NCBI RefSeq assembly: GCF_001424045.1
Contig: NZ_LMQB01000026.1
Span: 124,001 to 188,000 of the forward strand
Source of the DNA: Rhizobium sp. Leaf371
GTDB taxonomy: Bacteria; Pseudomonadota; Alphaproteobacteria; Rhizobiales; Rhizobiaceae
DNA: 64,000 nucleotides
Reading direction: 5' to 3'
Shown: in pieces, positions 31,078 through 40,930 of the stretch
Layout of the letters: each line of letters begins with the position of its first letter
Position numbering within the stretch: position 1 is the first letter of the stretch
Notes under the pieces: generated by a model
The model's database searches: none
What the model was told of the DNA's origin: nothing
What the model saw: only the letters and a program-made list of their open reading frames with translations
Program-made: the position numbers and the translations under genes

Positions 31078-33165
31078 ATGGCCACGCCCGATCTGAACCC
31101 CGCCTTGACAGAATGGACTGGTCCGAGCGGGCTGCCGAACTTCGAAGCGGTCGCAGACACCGATTTTGCACCGGCCTTCGATGCGGCCCTTGCCGAGCAC
31201 GAAACGGAGATCGCCGGCATCGCCCATCATCCGGATATGCCGACCTTCGAAAACACCATCACGGCCCTCGAGATCGCAGGCGATCGCCTGTCCCGCGTGT
31301 CGGCGCTTTTCTGGAACCGTGCCGGTGCCCATACCAACGAGACGATCCAGTCGCTGGAGCGCGAGATCGCCCCGAAGATGTCGCGCCACTACTCGAAGAT
31401 CGGCATGGATGCCGTCCTCTTCGCCCGGATCGATGCGCTGTGGAACCAGCGCGAAACGTTGGGCCTGTCTCTGGAACAATCGCGCGTGCTGGAGCGTCAC
31501 TGGAAAGGCTTCGTCAAATCCGGTGCGCAGCTTGCCAAGCCCGAGCAGGAGCGCCTTGCCGCGATCAACGAACGGCTTGCGGGTCTCGGGGCCGCATTCG
31601 GGCAGAACGTGCTCGCCGACGAAAAAGGCTGGTCGCTGATCCTGACCGATGAGGCGGATCTCGCCGGCCTTCCCGGCTTCCTGCGCGACGCGATGGCCGC
31701 GGCCGCCCGGGAGGGCGGCGAAGAGGGCGGGTATGCCGTCACTCTTTCCCGCTCGATCGTCGAGCCGTTCCTGACCTTCTCCGACAATCGCGATCTTCGC
31801 GAGAAGGCCTTTCGCGCCTGGTCGTCCCGCGGCGAGAACGGCGGCGCGACGGACAATGGCGCCGTCATCCGGGAGACGCTCGCCCTGCGCGCCGAAAAGG
31901 CGAAACTGCTGGGCTACGAGAGCTATGCCGCGCTGAAGCTCGACAACACCATGGCAAAGACACCGGACGCCGTGAACGGCCTCTTGAGCGCCGTGTGGGA
32001 AAAGGCCGTTGCCCAGGCGCGCCGGGAGGAGGCGGATCTTGCAGCGCTCATCGCTCGCGAGGGGCGCAACCATCCCGTCATGCCCTGGGACTGGCGGCAT
32101 TATGCCGAAAAGCTCCGCGCCGAGCGGTTTGACTTCTCCGAAAGCGAACTGAAGCCCTATCTGCAGCTCGATCGCATCATCGACGCCTGCTTCGATGTCG
32201 CAAACCGGCTGTTCGGCATTACCGCCACGGAAAAGACCGGCGTGCGGGGCTATCACCCGGATGTTCGCGTCTTCGACATCCGCAATGCGGACGGCACGCT
32301 CGTCGCGCTCTTCCTCGGCGATTACTTCGCCCGGTCGTCGAAACGCTCCGGCGCCTGGATGAGCGCCTTCCAGTCGCAGCACCGCCTGCCTTTGCCCAAT
32401 GGCGCACAGGGCGAACTGCCGATCGTCTACAATGTCTGCAACTTCGCCAAGCCGGCCGACGGCAAGGCGGCGCTGCTGTCCCTCGACGACGCCCGCACGC
32501 TCTTCCACGAGTTCGGCCACGGCCTGCATGGCATGCTCTCGAATGTGACCTATCCCTCCGTCTCCGGGACAAGCGTCTCCCGCGACTTCGTCGAGCTTCC
32601 CTCCCAGCTCTACGAGCACTGGCTGACGGTGCCCGATATCCTGAAACGCTACGCCGTGCATGAGGCGACCGGCGAACCGATGCCGCAGGCGCTGTTCGAC
32701 AAGGTGATGGCCGCGCGCACTTTCAATGCCGGCTTCAACACGGTCGAGTTCACCGCCTCGGCCCTGGTCGATATGGCCTATCACACGGCCGGGAGCGTCG
32801 ATGATCCCGCCGCATTCGAGGCGGCCGTGCTGCAGCGCCTGGGCATGCCGCAGTCGATCACCATGCGGCACCGCTCGCCGCACTTCCAGCACATCTTCGC
32901 CGGCGACGGCTATTCGGCCGGCTACTATTCCTACATGTGGTCGGAGGTGCTGGACGCGGATGCCTTCTCGGCCTTCGAGGAAACCGGAAATCCGTTCGAT
33001 CCCGCCATGGCAAAGCGGCTGCGCGACCATATCTATTCCGTCGGCGGATCGATCGACCCCGAAGTCACCTATACCGCCTTCCGCGGCAAGCTGCCGAGCC
33101 CGGACGCCATGCTGCGCAAGAAGGGTCTTGGCGTTACCGAGGCGCTGGCCGGCAGCGACGCCTGA
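31078..33165 (+). CDS. M3 family oligopeptidase (oligopeptidase A / dipeptidyl carboxypeptidase)
   Basis: This zinc metallopeptidase has 695 residues. The catalytic motif FHEFGHGLHGML lies near residue 475 with the downstream glutamate in RDFVELPSQLYEHW, and the substrate-binding FAGDGYSAGYYSYMW is near residue 610. It degrades short peptides in the cytoplasm. The sequence does not settle between PrlC and Dcp naming. ATG 31078 has AAGGA eight bases upstream. Confidence 0.93.
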   Translation: MATPDLNPALTEWTGPSGLPNFEAVADTDFAPAFDAALAEHETEIAGIAHHPDMPTFENTITALEIAGDRLSRVSALFWNRAGAHTNETIQSLEREIAPKMSRHYSKIGMDAVLFARIDALWNQRETLGLSLEQSRVLERHWKGFVKSGAQLAKPEQERLAAINERLAGLGAAFGQNVLADEKGWSLILTDEADLAGLPGFLRDAMAAAAREGGEEGGYAVTLSRSIVEPFLTFSDNRDLREKAFRAWSSRGENGGATDNGAVIRETLALRAEKAKLLGYESYAALKLDNTMAKTPDAVNGLLSAVWEKAVAQARREEADLAALIAREGRNHPVMPWDWRHYAEKLRAERFDFSESELKPYLQLDRIIDACFDVANRLFGITATEKTGVRGYHPDVRVFDIRNADGTLVALFLGDYFARSSKRSGAWMSAFQSQHRLPLPNGAQGELPIVYNVCNFAKPADGKAALLSLDDARTLFHEFGHGLHGMLSNVTYPSVSGTSVSRDFVELPSQLYEHWLTVPDILKRYAVHEATGEPMPQALFDKVMAARTFNAGFNTVEFTASALVDMAYHTAGSVDDPAAFEAAVLQRLGMPQSITMRHRSPHFQHIFAGDGYSAGYYSYMWSEVLDADAFSAFEETGNPFDPAMAKRLRDHIYSVGGSIDPEVTYTAFRGKLPSPDAMLRKKGLGVTEALAGSDA

Positions 33166-33300
33166 GAAAGGCCCGAACCGGCGCTCATCGAAGCGAGCGC
33201 CGGGCACCCTCTTTCGCATTTGCAAAAAAACATGTAAGAGCCCGGACAATGAAGTTGCGGCGTTCCCAAGACACGCCCCGAGCCCCCGGATACCCAAATC

Positions 33301-35127
33301 ATGAATATGCGCAATATCGCGATCATCGCACACGTCGACCATGGGAAAACGACCCTTGTCGACGAGCTCCTGAAGCAGTCGGGCTCGTTCCGCGAAAATC
33401 AGCGCACCGTCGAGCGCATGATGGACTCGAACGACCTCGAAAAGGAACGCGGCATCACCATTCTTGCCAAGGCGACCTCGATCGAGTGGAAGGGCGTCCG
33501 CATCAACATCGTCGACACCCCCGGTCACGCCGACTTCGGCGGTGAAGTCGAACGTATCCTGTCGATGGTGGATGGCGCGATCGTTCTGGTCGACAGCTCG
33601 GAAGGCCCGATGCCGCAGACCAAGTTCGTGGTTTCCAAGGCGCTGAAGGTCGGCCTTCGCCCGATCGTCGCGATCAACAAGATCGACCGTCCGGACGGCC
33701 GCCACGAGGAAGTCATCAACGAGGTGTTCGACCTCTTTGCAAACCTCGACGCCACCGACGAGCAGCTCGACTTCCCGATCCTCTACGGTTCGGGCCGCGA
33801 TGGCTGGATGAACGTCAACCCGGAAGGTCCGAAGGACGAGGGTCTCGCACCGCTTCTCGATCTCGTGCTGAAGCACGTTCCCGAGCCGACCGTCGAAGAA
33901 GGCCCCTTCCGTCTGATCGGCACGATTCTGGAAGCCAACCCCTTCCTCGGCCGCATCATCACCGGCCGCATCGCATCCGGCACGATCAAGGCGAACCAGG
34001 CCGTCAAGGTTCTGGGCCAGGACGGCAAGCTGGTGGAAACCGGCCGCATCTCCAAGATCCTCGCCTTCCGCGGCATCGAGCGCACGGCCATCGAAGAAGC
34101 GCAGGCAGGTGACATCGTCGCGATCGCCGGCCTTTCCAAGGGCACCGTCGCCGACACGTTCTGCGACCCCTCGGTTACCGAGCCGATGAAGGCGCAGCCG
34201 ATCGATCCGCCGACCGTCACCATGTCCTTCATCGTCAACGACAGCCCGCTTGCCGGCACCGAAGGCGACAAGGTCACGAGCCGCGTTATCCGCGACCGCC
34301 TGCTGAAGGAAGCTGAAGGCAACGTCGCACTGAAGATCGAGGAAGCCGAAGGCAAGGATTCGTTCTACGTGTCCGGCCGCGGCGAATTGCAGCTCGCCGT
34401 TCTCATCGAAACCATGCGCCGCGAAGGCTTCGAGCTTGCCGTGTCGCGTCCCCGCGTCGTCATGCACAAGGACGAGGACGGCACGCTGCTGGAGCCGATC
34501 GAGGAAGTCGTCATCGACGTCGATGAAGAACACTCCGGCGTCGTCGTGCAGAAGATGTCCGAGCGCAAGGCCGAAATGGTCGAGCTGCGTCCCTCGGGCG
34601 GCAACCGCCTGCGCCTGCGCTTCTACGCACCGACACGCGGCCTCATCGGCTACCAGTCGGAACTTCTGACCGACACGCGCGGCACGGCGATCATGAACCG
34701 CCTTTTCCACGACTACCAGCCCTTCAAGGGCTCCATCGGCGGCCGCGTCAACGGCGTTCTGCTTGCCAATGGCTCGGGTGAGGCCGTGGCCTATGCCATG
34801 TTCAACCTGGAAGATCGCGGCCCGATGATCATCGAGCCCGGCGAGAAGGTCTATGCCGGCATGATCATCGGCATTCACTCGCGCGACAACGACCTCGAGG
34901 TCAACGTGCTGAAGGGCAAGCAGCTGACCAACATCCGCGCCGCCGGCAAGGACGAAGCCGTGAAGCTGACCCCGCCGATCCGTATGACGCTGGACCGCGC
35001 GCTGTCCTGGATCCAGGACGACGAGCTGATGGAAGTGACCCCGAAGTCCATCCGCCTGCGCAAGATGTACCTCGACCCGAACGACCGCAAGCGTTTCGAA
35101 AAGAGCCGTACGGCCGGCGCCGCATAA
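33301..35127 (+). CDS. typA: Ribosome-associated GTPase BipA/TypA
   Basis: TypA is a translational GTPase important under stress and cold. Residues 1 to about 200 form the GTPase domain with [33 protein letters not shown] and [12 protein letters not shown]-like domains and the BipA-specific C-terminus ([30 protein letters not shown] region) follow. The length of 608 residues is standard. No strong ribosome site is visible before ATG 33301. A good terminator follows. Confidence 0.97.
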   Translation: MNMRNIAIIAHVDHGKTTLVDELLKQSGSFRENQRTVERMMDSNDLEKERGITILAKATSIEWKGVRINIVDTPGHADFGGEVERILSMVDGAIVLVDSSEGPMPQTKFVVSKALKVGLRPIVAINKIDRPDGRHEEVINEVFDLFANLDATDEQLDFPILYGSGRDGWMNVNPEGPKDEGLAPLLDLVLKHVPEPTVEEGPFRLIGTILEANPFLGRIITGRIASGTIKANQAVKVLGQDGKLVETGRISKILAFRGIERTAIEEAQAGDIVAIAGLSKGTVADTFCDPSVTEPMKAQPIDPPTVTMSFIVNDSPLAGTEGDKVTSRVIRDRLLKEAEGNVALKIEEAEGKDSFYVSGRGELQLAVLIETMRREGFELAVSRPRVVMHKDEDGTLLEPIEEVVIDVDEEHSGVVVQKMSERKAEMVELRPSGGNRLRLRFYAPTRGLIGYQSELLTDTRGTAIMNRLFHDYQPFKGSIGGRVNGVLLANGSGEAVAYAMFNLEDRGPMIIEPGEKVYAGMIIGIHSRDNDLEVNVLKGKQLTNIRAAGKDEAVKLTPPIRMTLDRALSWIQDDELMEVTPKSIRLRKMYLDPNDRKRFEKSRTAGAA

Positions 35128-35152
35128 AGCTTCGAGCCCGACCTGAACATGG

Positions 35153-35183
35153 AGCCCTGTCTTACCAAAGGCGGGGCTTTTTT
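35153..35183 (+). terminator. Rho-independent terminator after typA
   Basis: An 11-bp stem (AGCCCTGTCTT with AAGGCGGGGCT, including two G-T pairs) and an ACCA loop are followed by six T residues. It lies 26 bases after the typA stop. Confidence 0.85.
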
Positions 35184-35394
35184 GTGCCGGCCTGAAGTTC
35201 CGGTCCTGAAACCGCAGCGGCCCAGGGGCCCGCATGTGCGCTCCGAACGCACCCCGCGGCACGTATCCTGATCTCCGTGAGAAGCGCCTGCAGCGCCACG
35301 ATCGGCCCTTATCAGCGATAGGCGGTATGGTCATCGAGCAAGGCGGCGGCATTGATCCGCGCAACCCCGGCATCCCGTGCCTGCCGGACGGCAT
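35184..35394. other. Intergenic stretch between typA and carD terminators
   Basis: Together with the two terminators this makes a 320-base gene-free interval between the convergent genes typA and carD. No gene is recognised. One minus-strand frame gives a protein-like tail (QARDAGVARINAAALLDD) ending near 35312, but it has no credible start. Confidence 0.3.
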
Positions 35395-35428
35395 AAAAAA
35401 ACCCCGCCTCTTTCAAGGCAGGGTTTTT
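35395..35428. terminator. Bidirectional terminator, carD side
   Basis: AAAAACCC-C-GCCT and AGGC-A-GGGTTTTT form a stem with one mismatch. A-tracts and T-tracts lie on both sides, so it can stop transcription in either direction. It sits about 23 bases beyond the carD stop. Confidence 0.8.
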
Positions 35429-35450
35429 GAACAGAGAGAAGCGGGACCGA

Positions 35451-36023
35451 TTATGCGGCTTCTTCTTCCTGAGTTTCGTCTTCCTCGACGGTCTTGCCGC
35501 GCTTGGGACCCTTGGCAAGGTTTGCCTCGACCAGACGCACGGCCTCGGTGCCGGACATCTTGTTGACGGCGGCAATTTCGCGCGCCATGCGGTCGAGAGC
35601 GGCTTCGTAAAGCTGCCGTTCGGAATAGGACTGTTCCGGCTGATTTTCGGCACGGTACAGATCGCGAACGACTTCCGCGATGGCGATCAGGTCGCCGGAA
35701 TTGATCTTGGCATCATATTCCTGCGCACGGCGCGACCACATGGTCCGCTTCACGCGTGCCTTGCCCTGGACGACCTTCAACGCACGCTCGACGAAATCCG
35801 TCTCTGAAAGCTTGCGCATACCGATGCTGACGGCCTTGGCGACCGGCACCTTGAGGCGCATCTTGTCCTTGTCGAAATCGATCACGAACAATTCAAGAGA
35901 CATTCCGGCGACAACCTGCTCTTCGATAGCGACGATTTGTCCAACACCATGCGCCGGATAAACAATCGATTCACCGGTTTTGAAGCCATGGCGCGTGGAG
36001 GATTTTTTCTGCTGGGTCGTCAT
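35451..36023 (-). CDS. carD: CarD family RNA polymerase-binding regulator
   Basis: CarD/CdnL proteins bind the RNA polymerase beta subunit and stabilise open complexes, notably at rRNA promoters. The N-terminal Tudor-like RNAP-interaction domain (GFKTGESIVYPAHGVGQIVAIEEQ region) and the C-terminal helical domain with the conserved tryptophan in KRTMWSRRAQEY are both present. An acidic tail (VEEDETQEEEAA) ends the protein. ATG 36023 gives 190 residues; TTG 36032 is possible. The fdxA gene lies upstream on the same strand. Confidence 0.94.
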   Translation of the reverse strand: MTTQQKKSSTRHGFKTGESIVYPAHGVGQIVAIEEQVVAGMSLELFVIDFDKDKMRLKVPVAKAVSIGMRKLSETDFVERALKVVQGKARVKRTMWSRRAQEYDAKINSGDLIAIAEVVRDLYRAENQPEQSYSERQLYEAALDRMAREIAAVNKMSGTEAVRLVEANLAKGPKRGKTVEEDETQEEEAA

Positions 36024-36411
36024 TCGTTTCAAAAACTCCCTGTTACGCTCCCGGCATGGGCCGGGGTCGGGTCAGTCAGGCCCGGGATGGACGGGCATCC
36101 TGCGGGTCACTCCTTACTGAAACTCCCCAAACGAATTCAAACGCTTCGGCAAACAGATCACACACAGGCAACGGACGTTGCATGGAGACATGAACCGTGG
36201 CGAAGGAGAATTTGCTTTCGTGATGGTTCGGGCACGCAAAAGTGCCACGATGTGGATCAGTATCCGGACCCTACCACAAAAATCTGTCGAAATCAATGTT
36301 TCGCTTAAGCCACAGGCAAGCTTCGCCGCATGTCGTTAAAAACGGCGTGCCGGTTTCCCTCAAGGAGACCGCTATCGAATCACGCGCTGCAGAGCGCGCG
36401 GCCAGGCGACC
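36024..36411. other. Intergenic region between fdxA and carD (carD promoter region)
   Basis: This 390-base minus-strand leader contains the less GC-rich promoter region of carD. A candidate promoter, read on the minus strand, is TTGATT and TAGGGT separated by 17 bases (36268-36297). No RNA or protein gene is recognised. Confidence 0.4.
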
Positions 36412-36750
36412 TTAGTCGCCCTGACCCGGGTTGGGCGAGAAGAACTTTTCGTACTTCCCTTCAATCCCGTCCATTTCCTTGGCTTCCGGCATTTCGTCGC
36501 GCTTGATCGTGATGTTCGGCCACTGCGTCGAAAAATCGGCGTTCACCTTGAGCCACATGTCGAGGCCCGGCTCGGTATCCGGCTTGATCGCGCCTGCCGG
36601 ACATTCCGGCTCGCAGACGCCGCAATCGATGCACTCGTCCGGATGGATGACCAGAAAATTCTCGCCTTCGTAAAAGCAGTCGACCGGGCACACCTCGACG
36701 CAGTCGGTGTACTTGCAGCGAATGCAATTGTCGGTGACGACGTAGGTCAT
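36412..36750 (-). CDS. fdxA: Seven-iron ferredoxin FdxA
   Basis: This is a 112-residue [3Fe-4S][4Fe-4S] ferredoxin. The first cluster motif is [18 protein letters not shown] and the second [12 protein letters not shown], followed by the long alphaproteobacterial C-terminal extension ending [10 protein letters not shown]. It carries electrons in the cytoplasm; the partners are unknown. GGAG precedes the start. Order helicase-S4 gene-fdxA-carD is a familiar rhizobial arrangement. Confidence 0.95.
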   Translation of the reverse strand: MTYVVTDNCIRCKYTDCVEVCPVDCFYEGENFLVIHPDECIDCGVCEPECPAGAIKPDTEPGLDMWLKVNADFSTQWPNITIKRDEMPEAKEMDGIEGKYEKFFSPNPGQGD

Positions 36751-37044
36751 GCTCTCACTCCAGTCGGTCTCGTCTCGAACCCGGGCGCTTGGGAAGCCTT
36801 GGGGTGAGCGAGGATCACACAGCTTTCGGCCCGAGGGCCCGATCGTCAGAAGAACCACATGGTCCGGTGCTGTTTGCGCCGGCCTGCAGCCAGGGTTTGC
36901 CCGAACCCGCAGCATGGGCCCGGATCGTCGGGCCTCAGCGCATTGCGCCCGGTGGCATTCCCGGTGTTGTTGCGTGAGGTAACGGCTTTGCCCAACCTTT
37001 GCAAGGCTCTTGCGTTCCAATCCGAGCCCGGGAAAAGGAGGATT

Positions 37045-37471
37045 TTACTCCTCGCCGCCGCCGTCCCACCCGTCCTGCAACCGATCGATCTCGCGGCGCT
37101 CCCGCTTGGTCGGCCGGCCACTGCCCGGCTCCCGCGTCGCCTGCTCGAAAGGCGTCAGGCGTTCTCCGGGAACGGGCGCGGGCGTCAGGTCGTCATAGAG
37201 CCGTCGCGCTTCCTCATAGGGGCCGCGCCGGCTGCCGCCGCTGCGCATGCGCACCGTGACATCGCGACGGTCGAGCGACAACATCACTACATCGCCGGCC
37301 TTCACAGCATGCGAAGGCTGGGTGACGCGATGATCGTTGACGCGAACCTTCCCCCCTTCGATCGCCTTCTGGGCGATCGAAGGGGGACTTCGTCAGGCGC
37401 GTGAAGAAGAGCCACTTGTCGAGGCGCTGGCGGGAGGCGGCCTCTGCAGGCGTGATCTCCGGGTCGGCCAT
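37045..37471 (-). pseudogene. S4-domain RNA-binding protein (HslR/Hsp15-like), frameshifted
   Basis: The first 29 residues (MADPEITPAEAASRQRLDKW, then LFFTRLTKS) match the start of an S4 domain. The rest of the domain (AQKAIEGGKVRVNDHRV, then QPSHAVKAGDVVML) is encoded in another frame and runs to a normal basic C-terminus. From ATG to stop is 427 bases, one more than a multiple of three, so a single-base gain (or two-base loss) broke the gene. The break is inside a perfect inverted repeat at 37352-37386. HslR binds the stalled 50S subunit carrying nascent chain. The gene starts 15 bases after the helicase stop. It may be a true mutation or a sequencing error. Confidence 0.85.
37352..37386. 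repeat. Perfect 15-bp-arm inverted repeat at the S4-gene frameshift
   Basis: Arms CCCCCTTCGATCGCC and GGCGATCGAAGGGGG are separated by five bases. The arm nearer the gene start contains the frameshift. The expected in-frame sequence there (codons for KSRSIAQK) would give only an imperfect repeat. Confidence 0.9.
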
Positions 37472-37485
37472 GACGTCGCAGCTCC

Positions 37486-40400
37486 TTATTTCTTCATCTG
37501 CTCCTTCAGGGCAGCCAGCTTTGCAAAGGGCGAATCCGGATCGATCGGCTTGTCCTTGCGCGGCGGGCGGGCCTCGAAGGTCGCCGGTGCCTGCGATTTG
37601 CCGTGGCCGCCCGTGCCGGGCTTGCCACCCGGACGGTCGTTGCGATCCCGGCGATCGCCACGATCGCCCTTCTGATCGGAGCGAGCGCCCTCACCCGGCT
37701 TGCCGTCGCGGCCGCGATTGCGATCCGGACGTCCGCCGTCAGGACGACCACCGCCGGCCTTGCGCTCGCCGTCACGGTCGTCACGCCGGCCCTGCGGCCG
37801 GCCTTCGGACGGTGCAGCACCTTCACTCGGCGCCGAAGCGGCCCTGTCCTGGCCCGGACGGTTGCCGCCACGGCGATCGCCCGAACGGGCCTCGCGCTGG
37901 CCGGGACGACGGTCGCCCTGGCGCTGGTTGTCGCTGCGACCACCCGGACGCCAGAGAAGCACGGGCTTGACCTCGGCTTCGGCCACGTCGCCGGCAACGG
38001 CATCCGACGGTGCAGCATCCGCGGCAGCGGGCGCCGTCTCCGCAACAGGCTCGGACACAGGTGCGTTCTCGGCGGTCGGCTCGTCCGTCGTCACCGGCGC
38101 ATCCGAAGCCGCTTCGGGCTCCGCAGCCGGGGCCTGGACCTCAGCGTCGGCCGAAGCAGCCACATCGGCTGCCTCCTCGGTCGTCGCATCGGAGGTATCG
38201 TCCGCGGTGGCCGCATCGGCCATCGGAGCGGTTTCGCCCTCCGTGTCAGACGTCTCCGTCTCGGTCGTCTCGGTCTCAGACGTCTCGACCTTGGGCGCAG
38301 CAGCGCTCGTGGCCGGCGCCTGCGCGCCGAGGAACGCTGCAGCCTCTTCCGGCTTCACGCTGTCGGCGCGATAGCCGAGACCCTTCAGGATCTCTTCCAT
38401 ATCGTCGGGCGTCGCACCCAGGATCGACAGCATGGCGGTCGTGGTCGTGAACCGGCGACCGTCATAAGCGCCGTCCGGCCGCGCCGTCGTGCCCGGCTTC
38501 CACTGCAGAAGCGGACGAATGAGATCGGCGAGACGCTCGAGAATATCGATGCGCACCGCGCGCTTGCCGAGGAAGCGGAAACCGGCAAGCTTGTAGAACA
38601 TGCGCTCATAGGACGGATCGGTGACGATCGACGTGCGGCCGGCTGCGAGGACCGGAATAAGCTCGCCATAGCCAGGCTTGTCGAGACCATCGTTCTTCAG
38701 CGCCCAGAGCAGCGTGATGAGTTCGGCCGGGGCCGGCTTCAAAAGTGCGGGCATGAAGATGTGATAGGCGCCAAACCGGATGCCATGGCGGCGGATCGAG
38801 GCACGCGCCTCCTGATCGAGCGACTTCACGTCTTCGGCGACATCGCGCCGGAAGAGGACACCGAGGCTTTCGACCAGCTGGAAGGCGAGACCCTTGGCAA
38901 GACCCTGCAGGTCTTCGGCGCGCGAGAGGTCGTCGAGCGGCTTCAGCACGGTGGCGATATGGTGATTGACGTAGCGCTCGATGCGGGCAGCGACATGATC
39001 GCGCGCCGCACCCTGCAGCTGTTCATCCGCCAGCAGGATGACGCGGGGCCGCATGATGTGCTCGCTCGGGGCAAGCCGCGCGACGGGATCGCCGAGCCAG
39101 CGCACGAGGCCGTCCGACGACAGCGCCAGATCGGCATTGCCGGCAGCGTGCAGACGGGCGGCACGGGCTTCGAACTCCAGCGCCAGCGCCTTCTGGGCGG
39201 CACCCTGCACGGCGCGGGCATCCAGCCCGTCCGTCGTGGTGGCCAGCACGAACCGGAAACCGGTGAGTTGTCCCACATGATGTCCCTCTACGAAGACATC
39301 GCCATTCACACTGATTTCCGCTTCCAGCATCGCATTCTCTCTCAGCCGCTTCATGAGCACAGATGTCCTGCGGTCAACGAACCGTTTCGTCAACCGTTCA
39401 TGTAACGCGTCGGACAATCGATCTTCGATTTCCCGCGTCTTTTCCTGCCAGTGTGTCGGATCGGCAAGCCAGCCGGGCCGGTTCGACACATAGGTCCACG
39501 TCCTGATCTGCGCGATTCGCGCTGATAGCGTGTCGATTTCCCCGTCCGTATGGTCCGCCCGACGCACCTGCTCGGACATGAAATCCTCGTTGACGGTGCC
39601 GCGTCGCACAAGGTCGGAATAGATCGTGGCGATGAGATCGGCATGCTGCGCCGGCGCGATCCGCCGGTAGTCGGGAAGCGCGCAGGCCTCCCAGAGCTTT
39701 TCCACCGTCTGCGCATTCGTCGCCAGCGCCTTGACCTCGGGAAGCGTCGTCAGGAATTCGAGCGCCTGCTGATCGACCGCCGGAAGCGCCCGTGTCAGGC
39801 CGTGAACGGCCGGCGGCGCTTCCAGCGTCTTCTTCAGCGTCGTCACCGAGGTGAAGTCGAGCGCCTTGGAGCGCCATTGCAGCACGCGCACCGGATCGAA
39901 CTGGTGCTGCTCGATGCGGTGGACGAGTTCGTCATCGAAAGGCTCGACGCGCGACGTGACGCCGAACGTCCCGTCGCGCAGATGCCGCCCGGCTCGGCCC
40001 GCGATCTGGGCAAGCTCGCCCGGATTGAGGTTGCGGAACTGGTAGCCGTCATATTTGCGGTCCTGCGCGAAGGCGACATGATCGACGTCGAGATTGAGAC
40101 CCATGCCGATGGCATCGGTCGCCACCAGATATTCGACCTCGCCTTCCTGGTAGAGTGCGACCTGTGCATTGCGCGTGCGCGGGCTCAGCGCGCCGAGCAC
40201 GACGGCAGCGCCGCCCCGCTGGCGGCGGATGAGCTCCGCGATGGCATAGACCTCGTCGGCCGAGAAGGCGACGATGGCAGAGCGCTGCGGCAGCCGCGTG
40301 ATCTTCTTGGAGCCGGCATAGAGGAGCTGCGACAGGCGCGGACGCTCGACGATGGTGATGCCCGGCAGGAGATGCTCAAGGATCGGCCGCATGGTGGACG

Positions 40401-40794
40401 CGCCGAGCAGCAGCGTCTCCTGCCGCCCCCGCAAATGCATCAGCCGGTCGGTAAAGATGTGCCCACGCTCGAGATCGCCGGCCAGCTGCACCTCGTCGAT
40501 CGCGACGAAGGCGGCCTTCGTCTCGCGCGGCATCGCCTCGACGGTACAGACGGAATAGCGGGCGAGATGCGGGGTGATCTTCTCTTCGCCGGTGACGAGC
40601 GCGACATTGTGCGCGCCGACCCGCTCGACCACCCGCGTGTAGACTTCGCGGGCGAGAAGACGCAGCGGAAGACCGATGACACCGGTTTCATGCGCGACCA
40701 TGCGTTCGATTGCATAATGCGTCTTGCCGGTGTTGGTCGGGCCGAGGACCGCGATCACGCCGCGGCCACTCAAGATCATCGGTTGGTCAGGCAC
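37486..40794 (-). CDS. SUV3-like superfamily 2 RNA helicase with long disordered tail
   Basis: This 1102-residue protein resembles mitochondrial SUV3, the RNA-degradosome helicase, a type common in alphaproteobacteria. Motifs are Walker A GPTNTGKTHYA at residue 18, DEVQL in motif II, LGASTMRP, YLVATDAIGMGLNLD and QIAGRAGRH. A central helical region follows. From about residue 850 the chain is low-complexity: first acidic and T/E/A-rich, then a basic R/G/D-rich block (many RR, GDRR and GGRP units), ending in FAKLAALKEQMKK. The start is GTG 40794 or ATG 40779. It is the first gene of the group containing the S4 gene and fdxA, which fits an RNA-related operon. Confidence 0.88.
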   Translation of the reverse strand: MPDQPMILSGRGVIAVLGPTNTGKTHYAIERMVAHETGVIGLPLRLLAREVYTRVVERVGAHNVALVTGEEKITPHLARYSVCTVEAMPRETKAAFVAIDEVQLAGDLERGHIFTDRLMHLRGRQETLLLGASTMRPILEHLLPGITIVERPRLSQLLYAGSKKITRLPQRSAIVAFSADEVYAIAELIRRQRGGAAVVLGALSPRTRNAQVALYQEGEVEYLVATDAIGMGLNLDVDHVAFAQDRKYDGYQFRNLNPGELAQIAGRAGRHLRDGTFGVTSRVEPFDDELVHRIEQHQFDPVRVLQWRSKALDFTSVTTLKKTLEAPPAVHGLTRALPAVDQQALEFLTTLPEVKALATNAQTVEKLWEACALPDYRRIAPAQHADLIATIYSDLVRRGTVNEDFMSEQVRRADHTDGEIDTLSARIAQIRTWTYVSNRPGWLADPTHWQEKTREIEDRLSDALHERLTKRFVDRRTSVLMKRLRENAMLEAEISVNGDVFVEGHHVGQLTGFRFVLATTTDGLDARAVQGAAQKALALEFEARAARLHAAGNADLALSSDGLVRWLGDPVARLAPSEHIMRPRVILLADEQLQGAARDHVAARIERYVNHHIATVLKPLDDLSRAEDLQGLAKGLAFQLVESLGVLFRRDVAEDVKSLDQEARASIRRHGIRFGAYHIFMPALLKPAPAELITLLWALKNDGLDKPGYGELIPVLAAGRTSIVTDPSYERMFYKLAGFRFLGKRAVRIDILERLADLIRPLLQWKPGTTARPDGAYDGRRFTTTTAMLSILGATPDDMEEILKGLGYRADSVKPEEAAAFLGAQAPATSAAAPKVETSETETTETETSDTEGETAPMADAATADDTSDATTEEAADVAASADAEVQAPAAEPEAASDAPVTTDEPTAENAPVSEPVAETAPAAADAAPSDAVAGDVAEAEVKPVLLWRPGGRSDNQRQGDRRPGQREARSGDRRGGNRPGQDRAASAPSEGAAPSEGRPQGRRDDRDGERKAGGGRPDGGRPDRNRGRDGKPGEGARSDQKGDRGDRRDRNDRPGGKPGTGGHGKSQAPATFEARPPRKDKPIDPDSPFAKLAALKEQMKK

Positions 40795-40891
40795 GTTTCA
40801 GACCTTGCGCATTGTATGGGCGGCAAACGTCGAAACGTCGGCGGCGCGACACACATGACCACGCTGTGCAGGAAACACAAGGCCACGCGGC

Positions 40892-40924
40892 CAAAAAGAC
40901 CGTCCATCGCGATGCGATGGACGG
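40892..40924 (-). terminator. Rho-independent terminator of phbB
   Basis: On the minus strand an 11-bp perfect stem (CCGTCCATCGC with its complement, ATC loop) is followed by TCTTTTT. It starts seven bases after the phbB stop. Confidence 0.9.
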
Positions 40925-40930
40925 AATTTC

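Noticed and set aside
31042-35394. A 1,450-codon open frame on the minus strand opposite the M3 peptidase and typA genes
   Set aside because: It is antisense to two well-recognised genes, has no family content and reflects high-GC codon bias. Similar long antisense frames occur opposite acnA (10990-13398) and the histidine kinase (56613-59156).
35312-35653. Minus-strand frame ending in QARDAGVARINAAALLDD
   Set aside because: It starts as the antisense or shifted frame of carD, crosses a terminator and has no start near the protein-like tail.
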